DNA of 64,000 bases from JAPPLB01 sp965206655. GTDB lineage: Bacteria > Acidobacteriota > Terriglobia > Bryobacterales > UBA6623. A program made the translations under genes and the position numbers. Below the pieces are notes generated by a model. It made no database searches. It saw only the letters and a list, made by a program, of their open reading frames with translations, and was not told where the DNA came from. Positions 43,694 through 55,989 of this stretch are shown here, one piece after another; position 1 is the first letter of the stretch, and each line of letters begins with the position of its first letter. The stretch spans positions 1 to 64,000 of the forward strand of contig CBDBKC010000037.1 of NCBI GenBank assembly GCA_965206655.1, given 5' to 3'.

Positions 43694-44530
43694 ATGCGTG
43701 ACGGTAGATCCGACCTGCCTGACTACGAACGACCACCCTTGGTTGAGGTTGCCCTGTCTGTTCAGTTCGAAGAATTGAAGCGGCTGGAGGTAGCCCATTT
43801 CGGTGTGCTTTGGGAGCAATTCCGGCGAAAATTTCCGCGAACCGAGCGCCACGAGGGTTTGGACTCCGTCGTCGAAGACTTCCAGCCGCTCCGCGTACCC
43901 AAGCCGGGAATCCGATTTCAGACATCGGATCGACCACCTGTGCCTCGTGTTTGGTTTCTCAACGACAGGGGTACTGAACTCATCCAGGTTCAACGTACCC
44001 GCTTTGTTCATAATTGGCGCAAGGGTTCCACCGATGAGAAATATCCGCGTTACGAGAAGATAAGGAGAGAGTTTCTGAAGAACCTAAGAGCTTTTCGGGG
44101 CTTCCTGGCGGAACAGGACCTTGGAGATCTCGTCCCGAACCAGTGCGAAGTAACCTACGTGAATCACATCATTTCCGGTCAGGGCTGGTCATCTCACGGG
44201 GACGTGTCGAAGGTGCTCGCACTCTTGAGTATGCGCTCCAGCGATCGCAGACTTGGTCCGGCGGAAGACGTGAGCTTCACGGCGAGATATGTCAAACACG
44301 ACTCCTCCGGTAACCCGATAGGGAGACTTCACGTCAACCTCCGTCCCGCCGTGTCCCGCGTAGATGACAAACCCATGTACGTCATCACGCTGACAGCACG
44401 TGGTAAACCCGTCGGGGCCGGCGACCAAGGAGTTGTGGGGTTCCTGGACTTGGGTCGTTCTTGGATCGTCAACGATTTCACGTCAATGACTACGAGTCGA
44501 ATGCACAAAGTATGGGGTCGGCTCTCATGA
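43694..44530 (+). CDS. TIGR04255-type protein
   Basis: A 278-residue protein starting MRDGRSDLPDYERPPLVEVA, with ERPPLVEVALSVQFEELKRL characteristic of the sporadically distributed TIGR04255 family. It continues with LNDRGTELIQVQRTRFVHNWRK, VTYVNHIISGQGW, FLDLGRSWIVNDFTSMTT and a final WGRLS. No function is established for the family. The next gene overlaps its stop by four bases (ATGA), so the two are translationally coupled. It heads a probable three-gene operon. Confidence 0.8.
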   Translation: MRDGRSDLPDYERPPLVEVALSVQFEELKRLEVAHFGVLWEQFRRKFPRTERHEGLDSVVEDFQPLRVPKPGIRFQTSDRPPVPRVWFLNDRGTELIQVQRTRFVHNWRKGSTDEKYPRYEKIRREFLKNLRAFRGFLAEQDLGDLVPNQCEVTYVNHIISGQGWSSHGDVSKVLALLSMRSSDRRLGPAEDVSFTARYVKHDSSGNPIGRLHVNLRPAVSRVDDKPMYVITLTARGKPVGAGDQGVVGFLDLGRSWIVNDFTSMTTSRMHKVWGRLS

Positions 44531-45060
44531 GCAGCTTGGTTCTTCGTCCGGGCAGACGGTATCTCAGCGAGCAGGACTGGCGGACGACTGTGAATGCGGC
44601 TACTCTTCCCGACCGAGCTACTTTAGCCGGTAGGATCGCCCCCTTGTTGGCATCCGAGTGGAGATACCCAGGAAGGAGTCTAGAGATCGCAACGGTCTCG
44701 CCCGACTGGGAACCGCCTGAATGGTTCGTGGATGTCGCGAATAAGGCGTTCTGTCTGCTGGGGCTACCCGAAAACTGGGATACCTATGGGGGAAACAGAA
44801 TTCGAGAAGAGTGCGTCGAGAGAGGACTGGAATTCTTGGCCGCGATCGTTGACCCCGAAACGAGCGAACCGAGCGTTGTCCCCAGCAGTCACGGAGGTCT
44901 TCAATTCGAATGGCACAAGGCAGGCCTGGACTTGGAGATCGAGATTGAGGCCCCCGATCGACTCTCTGTGTATTGCTACGATCGCGTCACTAATACCGAA
45001 TGGGAGTCCAGCGAGGCGACGGCCGACCTGTCACGGGTGCTCAAGAGATTGCGTACGTGA
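44527..45060 (+). CDS. Unknown protein coupled to the TIGR04255 gene
   Basis: A 177-residue soluble protein starting at ATG 44527 within an ATGA overlap. The centre EWFVDVANKAFCLLGLPENW and DTYGGNRIREECVERGLEFL, with GGLQFEWHKAGLDLEIEIEA after it, suggests an alpha/beta fold. The strand-rich second half binds nothing I can name. No signal peptide or membrane segment. I do not recognise the family; conserved linkage to TIGR04255 proteins would give it meaning. Confidence 0.7.
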   Translation: MSSLVLRPGRRYLSEQDWRTTVNAATLPDRATLAGRIAPLLASEWRYPGRSLEIATVSPDWEPPEWFVDVANKAFCLLGLPENWDTYGGNRIREECVERGLEFLAAIVDPETSEPSVVPSSHGGLQFEWHKAGLDLEIEIEAPDRLSVYCYDRVTNTEWESSEATADLSRVLKRLRT

Positions 45061-45089
45061 CGAACGCTTGAATTCTTGACGGACGGGTG

Positions 45090-45482
45090 ATGCCTAATCT
45101 TCGGGACGACCCCACTATTTCAAACGCATCTGAACTCTGGCGTCGCATCATTCCCGAATGGGTCGTTCCGGACGAGAATGACGGAGGCTATCGCCTTTCA
45201 TCCAAAGCATTTCAGAACTTCGGCCATGATGGTGCGATGTCGGTACAACTCGCCGAAGAGATGCAGCTTCGAGGCCTCGCACCCGGTGATGCGCTGAAGC
45301 GGCATCCTAGTTGTTCTCTGGCCTCCATTACAGCCGGCCTCGCAAGGCGGTGCGAGCAGGCAGTTCTTCGCGACCCTCTTCCGGACGGTCCAGCCCATGC
45401 GCTCGTCGACGGCAAGAAAACCAAGAGTGTTCGGCGCAAGTTCGCGGCGGCAACGAAGTGGATCGTCCGGCCCGCTACTTGA
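45090..45482 (+). CDS. Third gene of the TIGR04255 module, unknown
   Basis: A 130-residue protein beginning MPNLRDDPTISNASELWRRI, then PEWVVPDENDGGYRLSSKAF and VQLAEEMQLRGLAPGDALKR, ending in a basic helix (KKTKSVRRKFAAATKWIV). GTG 45087 is an alternative start. Thirty bases after the previous gene; same strand. No family recognised, no membrane segment. The Trp/Arg pattern and basic tail might suit a nucleic-acid-binding or small toxin role, but that is guesswork. Confidence 0.65.
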   Translation: MPNLRDDPTISNASELWRRIIPEWVVPDENDGGYRLSSKAFQNFGHDGAMSVQLAEEMQLRGLAPGDALKRHPSCSLASITAGLARRCEQAVLRDPLPDGPAHALVDGKKTKSVRRKFAAATKWIVRPAT

Positions 45483-45491
45483 GAGCGCCCG

Positions 45492-46406
45492 TTAGTAAGT
45501 CCGGGTCCCCGGAACCCGAGTCCGCACGTAGTAAACAGAAGTCTGGGCCGTCACATACAACCCCCCAAACCCCCGTCCCCAACCCAAATTCGAAGGCTGC
45601 TCCGGAAGAACCAGCGTACCCAAATAATGCCCCCGCGCATTGAACACCCAAATCCCCCCCGGCCCTGTGCAGTAAACGTTGCCTAATTCGTCCGTCTTGA
45701 GCCCATCCAGGCCGCCGGCCTCGTCCGAATCCAGCTCAGCGAAGACCCGCCCCTTGGCGAGCGTGCCGTCATCGCGAATATCCTGCACCCGAATATTGCG
45801 CGAAGCGCCATCCGCCATGTACAACTTGTTGTGCTTCGGCCCGAGCGCGACGCCGTTCGCACGCTTACATTCCTCCGAAGCCAAATCCAGCTTCGCCTTA
45901 CCAGGAATCTGCGACCGGCTGATGCGATACACCGCCGGCGTCATTGTCCGTTCGCTCGCGTCCGGGACATTCGACCGCGGCATATCGCTGAAGTAAATCG
46001 TGCCGTCAATGTTATAGACCAGATCATTCGGCGAACTCAGCTTCTTGCCGTCCCAACGATCCGCCAAAACGGTAATCGATCCGTCCTTCTCCGTTCGCGT
46101 CACCCGCCCCGGCCCCGTCTCGCACGTCAGCAGCCGCCCCTGATGGTCAAACGTCAGCCCGTTTGCCCGGTTCGATTTCTCCCGAAACGTCGTCAGCTCA
46201 CCCCCGAGCGGCGCGCTCTCCCAGGGCCGGATCGTCCACTTGTGAATTTTCTCACTGCGCAGATCACTGAACAGCAGAAAACCAATCCGGCTGGATACGG
46301 GTCCTTCCGTGAAGCCAAAACCGCTCGCCACCTTGACGAACTCCGCGCGGCGGTCCACCAGCTCGAACAGGTCCGTACTCTTGGCGTAGATTCCTGGCGC
46401 CCTCAT
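45492..46406 (-). CDS. SMP-30/gluconolactonase-like protein
   Basis: A 304-residue six-bladed propeller enzyme of the SMP-30/gluconolaconase/LRE family, which hydrolyses sugar lactones using a divalent metal. Motifs: FTEGPVSSRIGFLLFSDLRS (Glu metal ligand), RANGLTFDHQGRLLTCE, KKLSSPNDLVYNIDGTIYFS (the Asn ligand) and GGLDGLKTDELGNVYCTGPG. No signal peptide is seen, although the preceding gene is Tat-exported. It follows that gene by only 3 bases. Confidence 0.88.
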   Translation of the reverse strand: MRAPGIYAKSTDLFELVDRRAEFVKVASGFGFTEGPVSSRIGFLLFSDLRSEKIHKWTIRPWESAPLGGELTTFREKSNRANGLTFDHQGRLLTCETGPGRVTRTEKDGSITVLADRWDGKKLSSPNDLVYNIDGTIYFSDMPRSNVPDASERTMTPAVYRISRSQIPGKAKLDLASEECKRANGVALGPKHNKLYMADGASRNIRVQDIRDDGTLAKGRVFAELDSDEAGGLDGLKTDELGNVYCTGPGGIWVFNARGHYLGTLVLPEQPSNLGWGRGFGGLYVTAQTSVYYVRTRVPGTRTY

Positions 46407-46409
46407 CGT

Positions 46410-47642
46410 CTATGACCCCATTCCGTGCCCATAGTAGGATTTCTCCGGGCCGCGATACTTGATATCGAGCATCGGCGTTTCAATCCTCACCTGCCCCTGA
46501 TGCCACGATTCCATCAAGAACGATAACGCCCCACTCGTCAGCAACGTCCGCTCGACCGCGTAGTCGTGAGTCCCTTGCGTATACATCCGCGCGATCGAAT
46601 CCACCAACGGACTGAAGTTATTCGAATTCTCGGTCGGGATGTAGCACAGCGTCGCCTTCGGTTCCCGTTCCCCCTTGATCTTGACCGCGGCCAGGTATTC
46701 ACCGGCCTTCCCCCCCAACCCCAACGCCGTCGCGCGGAAACCGTCGTTGTACTCCACCAGACACGCCACCGGCCTCGTCGCCTTCTCTTCCACCGGCCCC
46801 GGCGTCACCTTCCGGCCGCGCGACAACGCCGCCTCCAGCAACTCGCGGCTCCACCAGCCTTCCTTCTCGGCCTTCCAAACCGCATCGTCGGTCACAAGCT
46901 GCACCGACTTGACTCCCGTTTCTCCCCCCTTACGCCGCTCCACAAAGCATTGCAATGTTTCGAGGATATGGAACAGGCCGCCATCACCAACCCAGCCGCC
47001 GCCCACTGCAACGGCCGATTCAAGCTCCGTATCCAGCGGGAAGTCCAACTCCGGCCGACGAAACGTCACCGATACCGACGAACCCGCCATGAACGGGAAA
47101 TCCAACTCCCGCGACCAGTCGTACATCTGCTTCGACTTCGTCCAGTCGTACGAAAGATGCTTATCGTTGAACACCGGCACAGCCCGCCCGGAACGCTTGA
47201 ACACACTCACCACCTGCCCCATGAAGCGATGCCGCGGATAAAGCTTCTGATTCTTCACGTTCGTCGGATAGTTGCCGTGCTCGCCAATCAGCAGCACGCC
47301 GTCCACAGCCAACTCGCTTCCCCCCAACGTCAAGGCATCCTGGATCGTGCGCACCTTCTTTACGTCCCAACTGCGGGCCAGACGCGTGCTGATATCCGCG
47401 TCGTGCTCCTGCTCGACAAACAACGACGCGACGTCAACTGGCGGCTCGTGATACTGATCCCCGATCCACCAACCTTCGAGAAAACGGCTGATGAAATTAT
47501 CGCTGTGCGAGCGCGTGTGATAAGTCGTCGAAAGCGCCGCAATGCGCTTGCGCCGACCCTGGGCCGATACGGACCGCGGACCGGGAAGCAGCAGCCCCGC
47601 AACACCCGCGGCAGTGGAAGCAAGAAATTTTCTGCGGTTCAT
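46410..47642 (-). CDS. Tat-exported protein of unknown function
   Basis: A 410-residue protein with a clear twin-arginine signal (MNRRKFLASTAAGVAGLLLP). The mature part starts RKRIAALSTTYHTRSHSDNF and contains AVDGVLLIGEHGNYPTNVKN, FKRSGRAVPVFNDKHLSYDW and a C-terminal MLDIKYRGPEKSYYGHGMGS. I do not recognise a named family; similar Tat proteins occur with carbohydrate genes in Acidobacteriota and Planctomycetes. It is cotranscribed with the downstream lactonase, suggesting a shared sugar-acid pathway. Confidence 0.75.
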   Translation of the reverse strand: MNRRKFLASTAAGVAGLLLPGPRSVSAQGRRKRIAALSTTYHTRSHSDNFISRFLEGWWIGDQYHEPPVDVASLFVEQEHDADISTRLARSWDVKKVRTIQDALTLGGSELAVDGVLLIGEHGNYPTNVKNQKLYPRHRFMGQVVSVFKRSGRAVPVFNDKHLSYDWTKSKQMYDWSRELDFPFMAGSSVSVTFRRPELDFPLDTELESAVAVGGGWVGDGGLFHILETLQCFVERRKGGETGVKSVQLVTDDAVWKAEKEGWWSRELLEAALSRGRKVTPGPVEEKATRPVACLVEYNDGFRATALGLGGKAGEYLAAVKIKGEREPKATLCYIPTENSNNFSPLVDSIARMYTQGTHDYAVERTLLTSGALSFLMESWHQGQVRIETPMLDIKYRGPEKSYYGHGMGS

Positions 47643-47690
47643 AAGTGTGGCTATTGTAAACCTTTTCGGACCCAGCCCCGGCCCAATCTA

Positions 47691-48404
47691 TCAAGGGCGC
47701 CGCTGACGCCCGGCGAACGCAATCCGAAAGAACGTCCAAAGAATCTTAGTCCCGGCCAGCACACTCCCAACAACACTTCCTGAAACCTTGCTCACCCCGC
47801 GCTGCCGTCTCCGGTACCGCACCGGAACCTCTTCAACCCGCAGCCCGTCCCGCCAAGCCTTCATCTGCATCTCGACCGTCCAGCCATAGTTGCGGTCCGC
47901 CATTCCCAAAGCCTGCAAGCTCTCCGCGCGAATCGCCCGAAAAGGCCCCAAGTCCGTATACGACGTGCCGCAAAGCACCCGGCTCAGCCAAGTCACGAGC
48001 CGGTTCCCAAAGCTTTGATGCGGACTCAATGCCCCCGGCTCCGCCACCCCGAGCTGCCGCGAACCCACCACGAAATCCGCTTCTCCCCGCTCGATCGGCT
48101 CGAGCAGCAAACGCACCTCCGCCGGATCATCACTCCCATCCCCATCCATGAAGACAACGATCTCGGCGTCCTCCGGCACCGCCCCCATCCCCCGCAGGCA
48201 AGCGTTGCCGTAGCCCCGCCGAGGTTCGCTCAACACCGTCACCCCTCGCGCGGCTGCTACCTCCGCCGTGCGATCCCTCGACCCGTTGTCAACGACAAGA
48301 ACCTCCGAGTACACTCCCGGTGGAATCTCGTCCAGCACGTCCCCGATCGACGCCTCTTCATCCTGAGCCGGAATGATCAGCACTGTCTTCATCGGGGCAT
48401 CCAC
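47691..48404 (-). CDS. Family 2 glycosyltransferase
   Basis: A 237-residue GT-A glycosyltransferase. Motifs: TVLIIPAQDEEASIGDVLDE, VLVVDNGSRDRTAEVAA, VVFMDGDGSDDPAEVRL (DxD) and YGWTVEMQMKAWRDGLRVEE. It resembles dolichyl-phosphate mannosyltransferase-like enzymes that load lipid carriers, though with only one possible membrane-associated tail (VVGSVLAGTKILWTFFRIAF). GTG 48404 and ATG 48392 are both plausible starts. Divergent from lepB. Confidence 0.85.
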   Translation of the reverse strand: MDAPMKTVLIIPAQDEEASIGDVLDEIPPGVYSEVLVVDNGSRDRTAEVAAARGVTVLSEPRRGYGNACLRGMGAVPEDAEIVVFMDGDGSDDPAEVRLLLEPIERGEADFVVGSRQLGVAEPGALSPHQSFGNRLVTWLSRVLCGTSYTDLGPFRAIRAESLQALGMADRNYGWTVEMQMKAWRDGLRVEEVPVRYRRRQRGVSKVSGSVVGSVLAGTKILWTFFRIAFAGRQRRP

Positions 48405-48481
48405 AGCCTTTCGATCAACAAATCCTCTATCCGACCGGCCGCAACCTTGTCCCTCTACGACCGTCCATAATAGAATACGAA

Positions 48482-48498
48482 GGGCGTCACAAACGCCC
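48482..48498 (+). promoter_or_regulatory. Small hairpin in the lepB leader
   Basis: Inverted repeat GGGCGT/ACGCCC with a 5-base loop, 15 bases before the lepB start. A possible -10 box (TAGAAT, about 48472) lies just upstream. Role uncertain. Confidence 0.3.
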
Positions 48499-48513
48499 TC
48501 CCAACATTCCTAG

Positions 48514-49116
48514 ATGCAGCCGGAACAAAACAGGGCGACCTCGCAGCCCCCTGTCGAAGGCGATAGCGCGCACAGCTATCCCTCCTATGACGACGGGCCG
48601 TCCTTCTGGTTCGACGTACGGGTCTGGATTCGCGACATCATCATCTCAATCGCGATCGCCGTCGTCGTGATCGTATTCCTCTATCAACCCGTCAAGGTCG
48701 AAGGCACCAGCATGATGCCCTGGCTGCAGGACCAGGAACGCATCTTCGTCAACAAATTCGTCTACCGCTTCGAGGACATCCGCCGCGGCGACATCGTCGT
48801 CTTCCGTTTCCCACTCGACCCCACGAAATCATACATCAAACGTGTGGTCGGTCTGCCGGGCGACGAAATCGAGCTCGTCCGCGGACAGCTCCACATCAAT
48901 GGCCGCCGCGTCGAAGAATCTTACGTCCGCGAAGACTTCCAAGATCTCGGCACCTATCCGCCCGTAACGGTTCCCGGCGATAGCTACTACGTCCTCGGCG
49001 ATCACCGCAACACCTCGAACGACAGCCGCACCTGGGGGACTGTCGGTCGCGATTTCATCGTCGGCAAAGCCGTCTTCGCCTACTGGCCCATCGATCAATT
49101 CGGAGTCCTACAGTGA
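48514..49116 (+). CDS. lepB: Signal peptidase I
   Basis: A 200-residue membrane peptidase that removes signal peptides on the outer side of the inner membrane. One transmembrane helix (DIIISIAIAVVVIVFLYQPV) precedes the catalytic serine in KVEGTSMMPWL. The lysine of the Ser-Lys dyad is in YIKRVVGLPGDEI. The substrate-binding DHRNTSNDSRTWG motif follows. ATG 48514. The next gene, carA, overlaps its stop by four bases (GTGA), so lepB-carA-carB form one unit. Confidence 0.95.
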   Translation: MQPEQNRATSQPPVEGDSAHSYPSYDDGPSFWFDVRVWIRDIIISIAIAVVVIVFLYQPVKVEGTSMMPWLQDQERIFVNKFVYRFEDIRRGDIVVFRFPLDPTKSYIKRVVGLPGDEIELVRGQLHINGRRVEESYVREDFQDLGTYPPVTVPGDSYYVLGDHRNTSNDSRTWGTVGRDFIVGKAVFAYWPIDQFGVLQ

Positions 49117-50240
49117 GCCCGAAGGCCGTCCTTGCACTCGAGGACGGCCGTATCTTTCGTGGTCTGTGCGTCGGCGCAAACGCCGAGTGCTACGGGGAAG
49201 TTGTCTTTAACACCGGGCTCGCCGGCTACCAGGAGATCTTCACCGACCCTTCCTACAGCGGGCAGATCGTCATTCTGACCAACCCCCAAATCGGCAACTA
49301 CGGCACGAACTCCGAAGACAATGAGTCCGCGCGTCCCTACATCGAAGGACTCGTCGTGCGCGAATTCTCCGAGATCGCGAGCAACTGGCGCTCGACCGAG
49401 CATGCCGCCGACTTTCTCGCCCAGCAACGCATCCCCATCATCTCGGACATCGACACGCGCGCCCTCGTCCGTCACCTTCGCACTCATGGCTCGTTGCGCG
49501 GCGTCATCTCGTCGCTCGAAACCGATGCCGGGAAGCTCGTCGAGAAAGCCCGCTCCATTCCGCTCATGGCCGGCCTTGATCTCGCGAGCACCGTCTCCAC
49601 CAAACAGCGCTACGAGTGGAATCGCGGCGTCGACCCCTGCTCGCCCTCCGAACTCGTCGACCCCGCCGATCAAACCAAGTTCCACGTCGTTGCCTACGAT
49701 TTCGGCATCAAGCACCACATTCTGCGCAGCCTCGTTCAGCGCGGTTGCAAGGTCACCGTCGTGCCGGCGCTCACCTCCGCCACGGACGTTCTCTCCCTCA
49801 AGCCCCATGGCGTCTTCCTCTCGAACGGCCCTGGCGACCCCGAGCCGCTAGAAGGCCCGATTGGCAACATCCGCGAACTCGTCGGCCGCGTGCCCATCTT
49901 CGGCATCTGCCTCGGCCATCAGGTTCTCGGGCTCGCCGTCGGCGGGAAGACTTTCAAGCTCAAGTTCGGGCACCACGGAGTCAATCACCCCGTCCGCAAC
50001 CAGCGCACCGGCAAGGTCGAAATCACTTCTCAGAACCACGGGTTCGCCGTTGATCCGGACTCCCTGAACGCCGGCGAGATCGAGCTCACCCACATCAACC
50101 TCAACGACCAAACACTCGAAGGGTTCCGCGGCACGAAAGATCCCCTTTTCTGCGTTCAGTACCACCCCGAGGCCGCGCCCGGGCCCCACGATTCACGCTA
50201 CCTGTTTGATGAGTTCATCGAGCTGATGGAAGCAGCCTAG
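49113..50240 (+). CDS. carA: Carbamoyl-phosphate synthase small subunit
   Basis: Supplies ammonia from glutamine to the large subunit for arginine and pyrimidine synthesis. A 375-residue protein with the CarA N-terminal domain (VLALEDGRIFRGLCVGANAE) and a class I glutamine amidotransferase domain with nucleophile Cys in PIFGICLGHQ, the His/Glu pair in VQYHPEAAPGPHDS, and VFLSNGPGDPEPLEG. GTG start inside the lepB stop. Eighteen bases separate it from carB. Confidence 0.97.
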   Translation: MSPKAVLALEDGRIFRGLCVGANAECYGEVVFNTGLAGYQEIFTDPSYSGQIVILTNPQIGNYGTNSEDNESARPYIEGLVVREFSEIASNWRSTEHAADFLAQQRIPIISDIDTRALVRHLRTHGSLRGVISSLETDAGKLVEKARSIPLMAGLDLASTVSTKQRYEWNRGVDPCSPSELVDPADQTKFHVVAYDFGIKHHILRSLVQRGCKVTVVPALTSATDVLSLKPHGVFLSNGPGDPEPLEGPIGNIRELVGRVPIFGICLGHQVLGLAVGGKTFKLKFGHHGVNHPVRNQRTGKVEITSQNHGFAVDPDSLNAGEIELTHINLNDQTLEGFRGTKDPLFCVQYHPEAAPGPHDSRYLFDEFIELMEAA

Positions 50241-50258
50241 CGGCGGTGAACGACAAAG

Positions 50259-53471
<3,213 letters not shown>

Positions 53472-54111
53472 GCAACGGCACACGTAAATGTGCCTGCAGG
53501 ATGATGCAAAATGATGCGCGCCAAACGGAGCCGTGACCGTGAGGGAGCGGTCCTCCCCAGCATCAACCCACGAAAACGAAAAGACCCGTAGCGAGGACCC
53601 CGGTTTTGGGGTCCGCGGCCTTTGCGCCTCGAAAAGGACCACCAAACTCACTCTCGGACCATCACCCACGGACAACACCCTTTCGAAAAATCCAGTCACA
53701 GCCAAATCAAACTTTCTCACACTCATTCCAAACCACTTAGCCACCCCCAACCCCCAAAAACCCTTGACACTACAGCCACACTAGAGGCGGGAGACCTGTT
53801 TCCTAAACCCTCCCGACTCAGGCCGCAGGTGCGTCCCGACGCAAAATCAAACCTCCGGCCCAGCAAAGGACCTAACGTCATGATTACCGATAAACAAAGA
53901 GACGCCAGACCCGTAGCGTGGACCTCGCTTCTGAGGTCCGCGGCTTTTACTGCCTTCTCAAGCGGCGCGCCGCGGACTCGAAGCTGATGAAAAAATCCGG
54001 GACTGACAACCGCCACACCGGCACCCCAGTGGAGCCAACGGTCCCTTTTTTCGCGGGTGTCTGTCCCAGCGATTTTTTAACACCCTCGTGTCCCCTTTTT
54101 CCCCCGATCGG
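53472..54111. repeat. Repeat-rich intergenic zone
   Basis: No functional gene is supported. It holds: the motif ggagccgtgaccgtgaggga (53529), also near 709; two hairpin repeats of the cccgtagcgaggacc/ggtccgcggc type (53585-53625 and 53910-53950); and a partial REP-like element (about 53960-54095). Between the hairpins, atgattaccgataaacaaag (53880) closely matches the start of the gene at 56239, so it is probably a remnant of a second copy of that gene. This zone abuts the 3' end of the group II intron. Confidence 0.65.
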
Positions 54112-55989
54112 GTCGGGTGACGGGGATTGAGGCCCCGCCACCCTCCCACACCACCGGACATACGGTTTTCCGTATCCGGCGGTTGAACCCAGCGGCCTTA
54201 CGTTCGCGCCGCAAGATCCGATGGCATCACAAACCCGTAGCGCCGCAACGTTGCATTCGATAACGCTGTCTGCAACAGTCCGTTCGCCGCTATGCGCCAA
54301 GCGCCGCGACGTGCCGGAACCAGTTTCAACAACCGTTCCCCAATGCCCAACCGACGTAAAGCCCGCCGGCGTCCCGTTGCGCCATGCCAGCGCAGCCAGA
54401 AACATTTCCGTATGTGCCGCCGCACCCATCCTTCCAGTAGGAAAATCGCACGCCGTCGCTCCGCCAACCGGTAGTATCCCCAGCAGCCGCGAACGTACCG
54501 CCGCCACTCGTCGCGTAACTGCCGACTCGTGACCGAGCGGTTGCCGCACCAGATCTCCCGCACCTTCCGTTTGAATCGCTCGACACTTTCCGGCGCTGCT
54601 TCCACCTGCCCCTGGCGGTTCAGACGAAACCCCAGGAACTTCCGCTCCCACGGCCTCCCCGCCCCGCTCTTGGCCTCGTTCACTTTCAGTCGCAGATGCT
54701 TTTCGATCCAAGCCGTGATCCCCGCCAGCACACGCTTCGCCGCCGCTTCACTGCCCACATAGATGTTGCAGTCATCCGCGTACCGGCAGAACCGTAGCCC
54801 ACGTCTCTCCAGCTCCCGATCAAGCGCATCAAGGTAGATGTTCGCCAGCAACGGTGACAACGGCCCGCCTTGCGGCGTGCCCTCCGCGCTGCGCACCACC
54901 ACCCCCTCCGTCAGCACTCCGGCCCGTAGATACCGGCCGATCAACCCCAGCACTCGCTTGTCGCGAATGACTTCCGCCACCCGCCGCATCAAAATGTCGT
55001 GATTGACCACGTCGAAGAACCGCGCGATGTCAATATCCACCACCCAGTCCTTGCCCTCGCGAACGTATCTTTGCGCCACTCGCACTGCGTCATGCGCACT
55101 CCGTCCCGGCCGGAACCCGTAGCTCGACTCGCTGAACCGCGGATCGAAGATCGGCTGCAGAACTTGCAGCAACGCTTGCTGCACCAGCCGATCTATTACC
55201 GTCGGTATCCCAAGCTGTCGCTTCCCCCCGCTCGGCTTCGGTATCTCTACCCGCCTTACGGGACTCGGCGTCCAACGCCCGGACACGAGTTTCGCTCGAA
55301 TCTCCGTGCCGTGACGGCGAAAGTGAGGTTCGAGTTCTTCGGTCGTCATCTTGTCGATCCCCGCCGCGCCCCGCTTGCGTTTCACCGCCCGCAGAGCCCG
55401 TTCGAGGTTCTCCTCTCCGACCACCTGTTCCATCAGTTCTTCGTGCATTGCTTTCTTCGATGAGTCTCGCCGAACTTCGCCTCGTCGCCGCCGGAGGGAG
55501 GCCCATCCCGGTTCCACCGTTCCTGCCTGCCCCTGCTCCCCTTGCGTTCCCCCGATGGGGAAGGACCTTTCGGTCCGGGACTCCGGACTTCTTTCGGCTC
55601 GGTTCGAGTCGCTCCTCTCGCTTTGCTCCTTGGTTCTTCGGCCCTTCGCTCCGGCGCTATTACCCACCTTCCTCGCTACTACGGCCTCTGCTGACTTCTC
55701 CTCCGCTCTCACCGAGGAGATCTCCCCAGGTAAGGTGCTGAATCTTTCCCTTCACACCGCCCGGCTCTACCGCGCACGTCTTCGGATGGACTTCGGGCTT
55801 CACGTTGGCTAGCACGCTTACCGCCCGTACACGGCCTCTCTGCCGATTCGTGTTCCTACGGTCAAAGGTTTGTTCCCCGCTTCCTTCAGCTTCACCTCGC
55901 GGCTACGCCTTGCGGTTCCCTACAGTTACCTCCATCAGTTCCCGGTCGGCTCCTTTCAGCCAACTAGATTCAGCCCATGCTGGGCACAC
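54112..55989 (-). mobile_element. Group II intron with maturase ORF
   Basis: On the minus strand the intron begins GTGTGCCCAGCATGGGC (55989), a typical bacterial 5' end. It contains a reverse transcriptase/maturase ORF. It ends with a domain V-like hairpin (ggatacgg-aaaa-ccgtatgtcc followed by ggtggtgtgggagg, about 54145-54185), then a domain VI-like stem, and the end CACCCGAC at 54112. The 5' exon is the hairpin repeat gacctcaaacccgaggtc, fitting the preference of class C introns for sites just after stem-loops. End points are my best reading and not exact. Confidence 0.8.
54198..55448 (-). CDS. ltrA: Group II intron reverse transcriptase/maturase
   Basis: Copies and splices the host intron. 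From ATG 55448 (MHEELMEQVVGEENLERALR) the product is 416 residues. Reverse transcriptase blocks: AAGIDKMTTEELE, IPKPSGGKRQLGIPTVIDRL, SSYGFRPGRSAHDAV, WVVDIDIARFFDVVNHDILM, GTPQGGPLSPLLANIYLDAL and the catalytic YADD in FCRYADDCNIYV. The maturase X domain follows (YVRGCWGYYRLAE). No HNH endonuclease domain is seen at the C-terminus, as expected for class C. The frame stays open upstream to 55712, but that part overlaps intron RNA domains and its start is less likely. Confidence 0.9.
   Translation of the reverse strand: MHEELMEQVVGEENLERALRAVKRKRGAAGIDKMTTEELEPHFRRHGTEIRAKLVSGRWTPSPVRRVEIPKPSGGKRQLGIPTVIDRLVQQALLQVLQPIFDPRFSESSYGFRPGRSAHDAVRVAQRYVREGKDWVVDIDIARFFDVVNHDILMRRVAEVIRDKRVLGLIGRYLRAGVLTEGVVVRSAEGTPQGGPLSPLLANIYLDALDRELERRGLRFCRYADDCNIYVGSEAAAKRVLAGITAWIEKHLRLKVNEAKSGAGRPWERKFLGFRLNRQGQVEAAPESVERFKRKVREIWCGNRSVTSRQLRDEWRRYVRGCWGYYRLAERRRAIFLLEGWVRRHIRKCFWLRWHGATGRRRALRRLGIGERLLKLVPARRGAWRIAANGLLQTALSNATLRRYGFVMPSDLAART

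Noticed and set aside
53622..53987. 121-codon frame after carB
   Set aside because: Built from repeat sequence and read-through of hairpin elements; no coding character.
55449..55712. Upstream extension of the reverse transcriptase frame
   Set aside because: The extension is Arg/Ser-rich without family similarity, and it overlaps the part of the intron expected to form structured RNA; the start at 55448 matches the family N-terminus.
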